Shown piece after piece: positions 39,107 through 41,111 of a stretch of DNA of 41,111 bases. Position 1 is the stretch's first letter. Each line of letters opens with the position of its first letter. The stretch lies in IMG/VR virus record IMGVR_UViG_3300048784_000183, positions 1 through 41,111 of that record; one strand, written 5' to 3'. This stretch comes from a virus. The notes below the pieces were generated by a model. The model did no database searches. It saw only the letters and a list, made by a program, of their open reading frames with translations, and was not told the origin of the DNA. A program made the position numbers and the translations under genes.

Positions 39107-39350
39107 ATATAAAAAAATCGACAATGATGAGTTGATTAGCCTTCTTCGGATTGAAATTGGTTACCTTAACAGTGAATGTGAGCGCTATAAAGCAGCGCTG
39201 ATTGCAATTCGAGATGAGTCTTATATGAAATACTGGAATCATACCAGTGACGGGCAGCAAGTAAACGAATGGCCAGCTTGGGCACGAAAGACTGCCCACG
39301 ATGCAGTTAAATGCAGTCCAGATCAGACGGACAATAAGAGGGATAAGTAA
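39099..39350 (+). CDS. Hypothetical protein, 83 aa
   Basis: Start MSEYKKIDNDELISLLRIEI at 39099, overlapping the preceding stop by 8 bases; an earlier in-frame ATG at 38985 would read through the neighbour in another frame. Helical and charged (YLNSECERYKAALIAIRDES), ending DQTDNKRDK. Confidence 0.6.
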   Translation: MSEYKKIDNDELISLLRIEIGYLNSECERYKAALIAIRDESYMKYWNHTSDGQQVNEWPAWARKTAHDAVKCSPDQTDNKRDK

Positions 39351-39583
39351 TGGAAAAGCGTGAATTAAAAATGGGTGACGTTGTTCAATTGAATGAAAAA
39401 ACTAAAAACTACAAATTCGTCGGTGCTCTAGCTATGGTTGACAAGGCTAAGCCATGGGGTGCCCAAGTCGGTGTAAATTGTCTCAATGGAGGACACGCAT
39501 ATTATCGAGCTAGTTGGGAAGAAATGGATTATATCGGCGAAGCTCCGTTGAAACCATTTAGTCCAGACGAGACTGCCAAATGA
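39350..39583 (+). CDS. Hypothetical protein with SH3-like opening, 77 aa
   Basis: TAATG overlap. MEKRELKMGDVVQLNEKTKN, then FVGALAMVDKAKPWGAQVGV reads like a small beta-barrel. Its last residues SPDETAK come from a C-type boundary repeat. Next gene starts in an ATGA overlap. Confidence 0.65.
   Translation: MEKRELKMGDVVQLNEKTKNYKFVGALAMVDKAKPWGAQVGVNCLNGGHAYYRASWEEMDYIGEAPLKPFSPDETAK
39560..39577 (+). repeat. C-type boundary repeat, copy 3
   Basis: Encodes the SPDETA tail of the 39350-39583 gene, just before the ATG at 39580. One base different from the copy at 2271. Confidence 0.7.
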
Positions 39584-39756
39584 TTGGACGGCTTCAATTC
39601 GTTTGGTGGTTTTGGGATTGGCAAGGGTTGAAAATACACGACTGGAAAGATCCTCATAATGTATTGCCATTCCGTTACAGCGTTATACTGGGTTGGCTAG
39701 AAATAAGAGTTTGGAAAAATAGTCGTAGGAGAACTGCCGCAAAGGAGGCTAAATGA
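39580..39756 (+). CDS. Trp-rich small protein, 58 aa
   Basis: ATGA overlaps at both ends. QFVWWFWDWQGLKIHDWKDP, then SVILGWLEIRVWKNSRRRTA; eight Trp residues, basic end. The C-terminal SRRRTAAKEAK is encoded by the A-type boundary block, which in the left arm is noncoding. Confidence 0.55.
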   Translation: MIGRLQFVWWFWDWQGLKIHDWKDPHNVLPFRYSVILGWLEIRVWKNSRRRTAAKEAK

Positions 39757-40017
39757 AAGTCATAGAGTTACAAATGGAGTCTGGAAAGATTTATCACATA
39801 CCTCTTGAAGTTGTAGCTAAGAATCGAGCTGCCTATTATGAAAAGAAAGACAAAGATACGACATTCAAAGAAGAAATGGATTTCGTCATGAATGACGATT
39901 ATGAAGGCATTGACTGGTATCAAAACAATATGAATCCAGATGAAGTTGCAGCAGAGGCAATTCTAGCTAAGGACACGTCACCGATTCATTTTGAAGAAGA
40001 GTCGGTCGAGGAGATTA
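39721..40017 (+). repeat. 297-bp direct repeat, right copy (pairs with 1957-2253)
   Basis: See the left copy: about 8 differences by eye over 297 bases, no indels. Ends at codon 88 of the duplicated gene. Confidence 0.9.
39722..39734 (+). repeat. A-type boundary repeat, copy 5
   Basis: GTCGTAGGAGAAC, starting the duplicated block; here it lies inside the coding frame of the 39580 gene and still precedes the ATG at 39753. Confidence 0.75.
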
Positions 40018-40025
40018 CCAAGTGA
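39753..40025 (+). CDS. Acidic hypothetical protein, 90 aa (right duplicate)
   Basis: Residues 1-88 equal the left duplicate at 1989 except Ser76 for Ala, then TK in place of the longer SPDETTPK-type tail. GGAGG-type site (AAAGGAGGC) upstream. GTGA overlap with the methyltransferase. Confidence 0.75.
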   Translation: MKVIELQMESGKIYHIPLEVVAKNRAAYYEKKDKDTTFKEEMDFVMNDDYEGIDWYQNNMNPDEVAAEAILAKDTSPIHFEEESVEEITK

Positions 40026-40516
40026 AAACAATCCTAGACGCTTGCTGCGGATCCCGAATGTTTTGGTTTGATAAAAAGCATCCTTCCGTGGTGTTCGCAG
40101 ATATTCGTCGTGAGGACTTGGACCTAAACCACGGCAATCGCACTTGCCATATTCGGCCGGACATCCTGCAGGACTTCCGCAAAATGGACTTTCCAGACAA
40201 TACTTTTTATCACGTAGTCTTTGACCCGCCACATTTGAAGGGCGCTGGTAAAACAGGTTACATGGCAAAGAAGTACGGAATCCTTGATAAGAATTGGCGC
40301 GATGACCTGAAATCTGGGTTTGATGAGTGCATGAGGGTTTTGCGGCCGCATGGGACTTTGATTTTCAAATGGAACGAAAGCTCGATCAAGGTATCAGAGA
40401 TTCTTAAGGTGTTCGGATCCGAACCGCTTTATGGACACAAGACCTTGCAAACGAGTAAAACAATATGGCTGGCTTTTATGAAGCCCGGCCGTCGTGAAGG
40501 GACCAGCAATGATTAA
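40022..40516 (+). CDS. SAM-dependent DNA methyltransferase-like protein, 164 aa
   Basis: Motif I-like DACCGSR (6-12), then VVFADIRRED and motif IV FDPPHL (67-72). The DPPH form is frequent in phage orphan methyltransferases; base specificity (N6A or N4C) is unclear. Short, so no separate recognition domain. GTG start in a GTGA overlap; the GRREGTSND tail comes from a B-type boundary repeat. Confidence 0.7.
   Translation: MKTILDACCGSRMFWFDKKHPSVVFADIRREDLDLNHGNRTCHIRPDILQDFRKMDFPDNTFYHVVFDPPHLKGAGKTGYMAKKYGILDKNWRDDLKSGFDECMRVLRPHGTLIFKWNESSIKVSEILKVFGSEPLYGHKTLQTSKTIWLAFMKPGRREGTSND
40491..40503 (+). repeat. B-type boundary repeat, copy 4
   Basis: Encodes the RREGT tail of the methyltransferase and supplies GAAGGGA before ATG 40509. 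Confidence 0.75.
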
Positions 40517-40793
40517 GATTTACAAGATGAATGACTGCGACTACGTTGCGGCTGAAAATATTGATGATGCCAAGAAGGCTTTAGAAGAGACGCTTGGTTA
40601 TGAGCAAGATCCTGAAGACATGCCATTCGTTTTGACCGAAAAAGAAATGGAAAAGCTAAAGTTTCTTGATTGTGAACCTGGATCTGAGGAGTCGAAAGAT
40701 CCTAAGAACAAGCGGTCATTTAAGGCACAGCTTGAAAAAATGGTTGTAGAGGGCGAGAAGTTCCCATGCTTTTTCGCCAGCTCTGAATTTTAG
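40509..40793 (+). CDS. Hypothetical protein, 94 aa
   Basis: Start MIKIYKMNDCDYVAAENIDD at 40509 after the B-type repeat; an in-frame ATG at 40494 lies inside the repeat. Contains FVLTEKEMEKLKFLDCEPGS and a Lys/Arg-rich end; resembles small regulator-type phage proteins of unknown function. Faces the truncated RusA gene. Confidence 0.6.
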   Translation: MIKIYKMNDCDYVAAENIDDAKKALEETLGYEQDPEDMPFVLTEKEMEKLKFLDCEPGSEESKDPKNKRSFKAQLEKMVVEGEKFPCFFASSEF

Positions 40794-40814
40794 GGTAGCC
40801 TTGTTGGACGCCGC

Positions 40815-41111
40815 TCAAACAAACCGACGCAAAATAATTTCCAAGTAATAATTTGAACCTTCGACAGCCTCACGGCGAGAGCCGTCATGCGAGCAAATAA
40901 GAGTGTCGTTTTTTATGATGCCCATATCTTGCATGACATCTTGTGGAAGCTCATAAAGATTCGACAGATCTGGAAGCTTCGCAGAACGATCACCTTTTTT
41001 TGTATAGTAAACACTCTCGGGAAAATAGAATGTGAACTGTGCATGGATGTCGCAATCGATTGGATCGTCGATTCGTTGCTTGAGCTTTTCAATGGCAAGC
41101 TTTGATTCCAT
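40815..41111 (-). CDS. RusA-like resolvase, N-terminus cut off by the window edge
   Basis: The frame reads in from the right edge; the Met at 41111 may be internal. Motif KLPDLSNLYELPQDVMQDMG (about 43-62), then IIKNDT and SHDGSRREAVEGSNYYLEII follow the RusA C-terminal pattern, in the DLSNLYEL variant form where the second Asp of D-x-D is Ser. It faces the early operon on the opposite strand and is a second, distinct resolvase from the one at 36851. Confidence 0.6.
   Translation of the reverse strand: MESKLAIEKLKQRIDDPIDCDIHAQFTFYFPESVYYTKKGDRSAKLPDLSNLYELPQDVMQDMGIIKNDTLICSHDGSRREAVEGSNYYLEIILRRFV

Noticed and set aside
1-41111. Circularly closed genome
   Set aside because: Joining the ends puts a stop shortly upstream of the minus-strand RusA frame and does not complete the nuclease frame, so the window is a fragment.

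Overview
The window is a slice of a tailed double-stranded DNA phage genome (Caudoviricetes, probably short-tailed, podovirus-like). A large terminase, a 639-residue portal, a scaffold, an HK97-type capsid protein, a nozzle-like protein, tail fibres and very large internal (ejection-type) proteins are all present, but no tape measure or sheath. The lysis genes (M15 peptidase endolysin, XhlA-like holin, lipoprotein) suggest a Gram-negative host; the species cannot be told from the sequence. Both ends cut through genes (a YqaJ/exonuclease-like protein on the left, a RusA-like resolvase on the right), and joining the two ends does not restore either frame, so this is not a closed genome.

Layout. 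1-5.4 kb, plus strand: a chain of very small early-type genes coupled by ATGA/GTGA/TGATG overlaps, with a sigma-70-like protein, a RyR-domain protein, zinc-ribbon-like proteins and a ribbon-helix-helix repressor candidate under its own promoter. 5.2-34.3 kb, minus strand: the late module, read right to left as packaging (TerS, tRNA-Asn, TerL), small head proteins, portal, scaffold, capsid, adaptor, tail fibre, nozzle, GNAT protein, three internal proteins, second fibre, holin and endolysin. One plus-strand secreted cysteine-rich gene (9972-10286) sits inside it like a moron. 34.3-35.03 kb: a 0.7-kb noncoding divergent control region with a late promoter candidate, a large foldable RNA ending in a terminator, and an early promoter with a 15-bp leader hairpin. 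35.03-40.8 kb, plus strand: a second early module with a Sak4/RecA-like ATPase, a RusA resolvase, a cysteine-repeat protein, micro-zinc-ribbons and a methyltransferase, followed by the opposing truncated RusA.

How it works together (inference): the ATPase, the YqaJ-like nuclease and the RusA resolvases would form a recombination set. The sigma-like factor and the RHH protein are candidate switches between early and late transcription. The two plus-strand arms share three families of short boundary repeats at gene junctions and a 297-bp near-identical duplicated gene, which looks like cassette shuffling. The most unusual items are those boundary repeats (which also encode recurrent C-terminal tails), the structured RNA near 34.55-34.84 kb, the isolated secreted protein with a palindrome upstream, a 23-bp tandem duplication that breaks one gene, and the 34-cysteine repeat protein.
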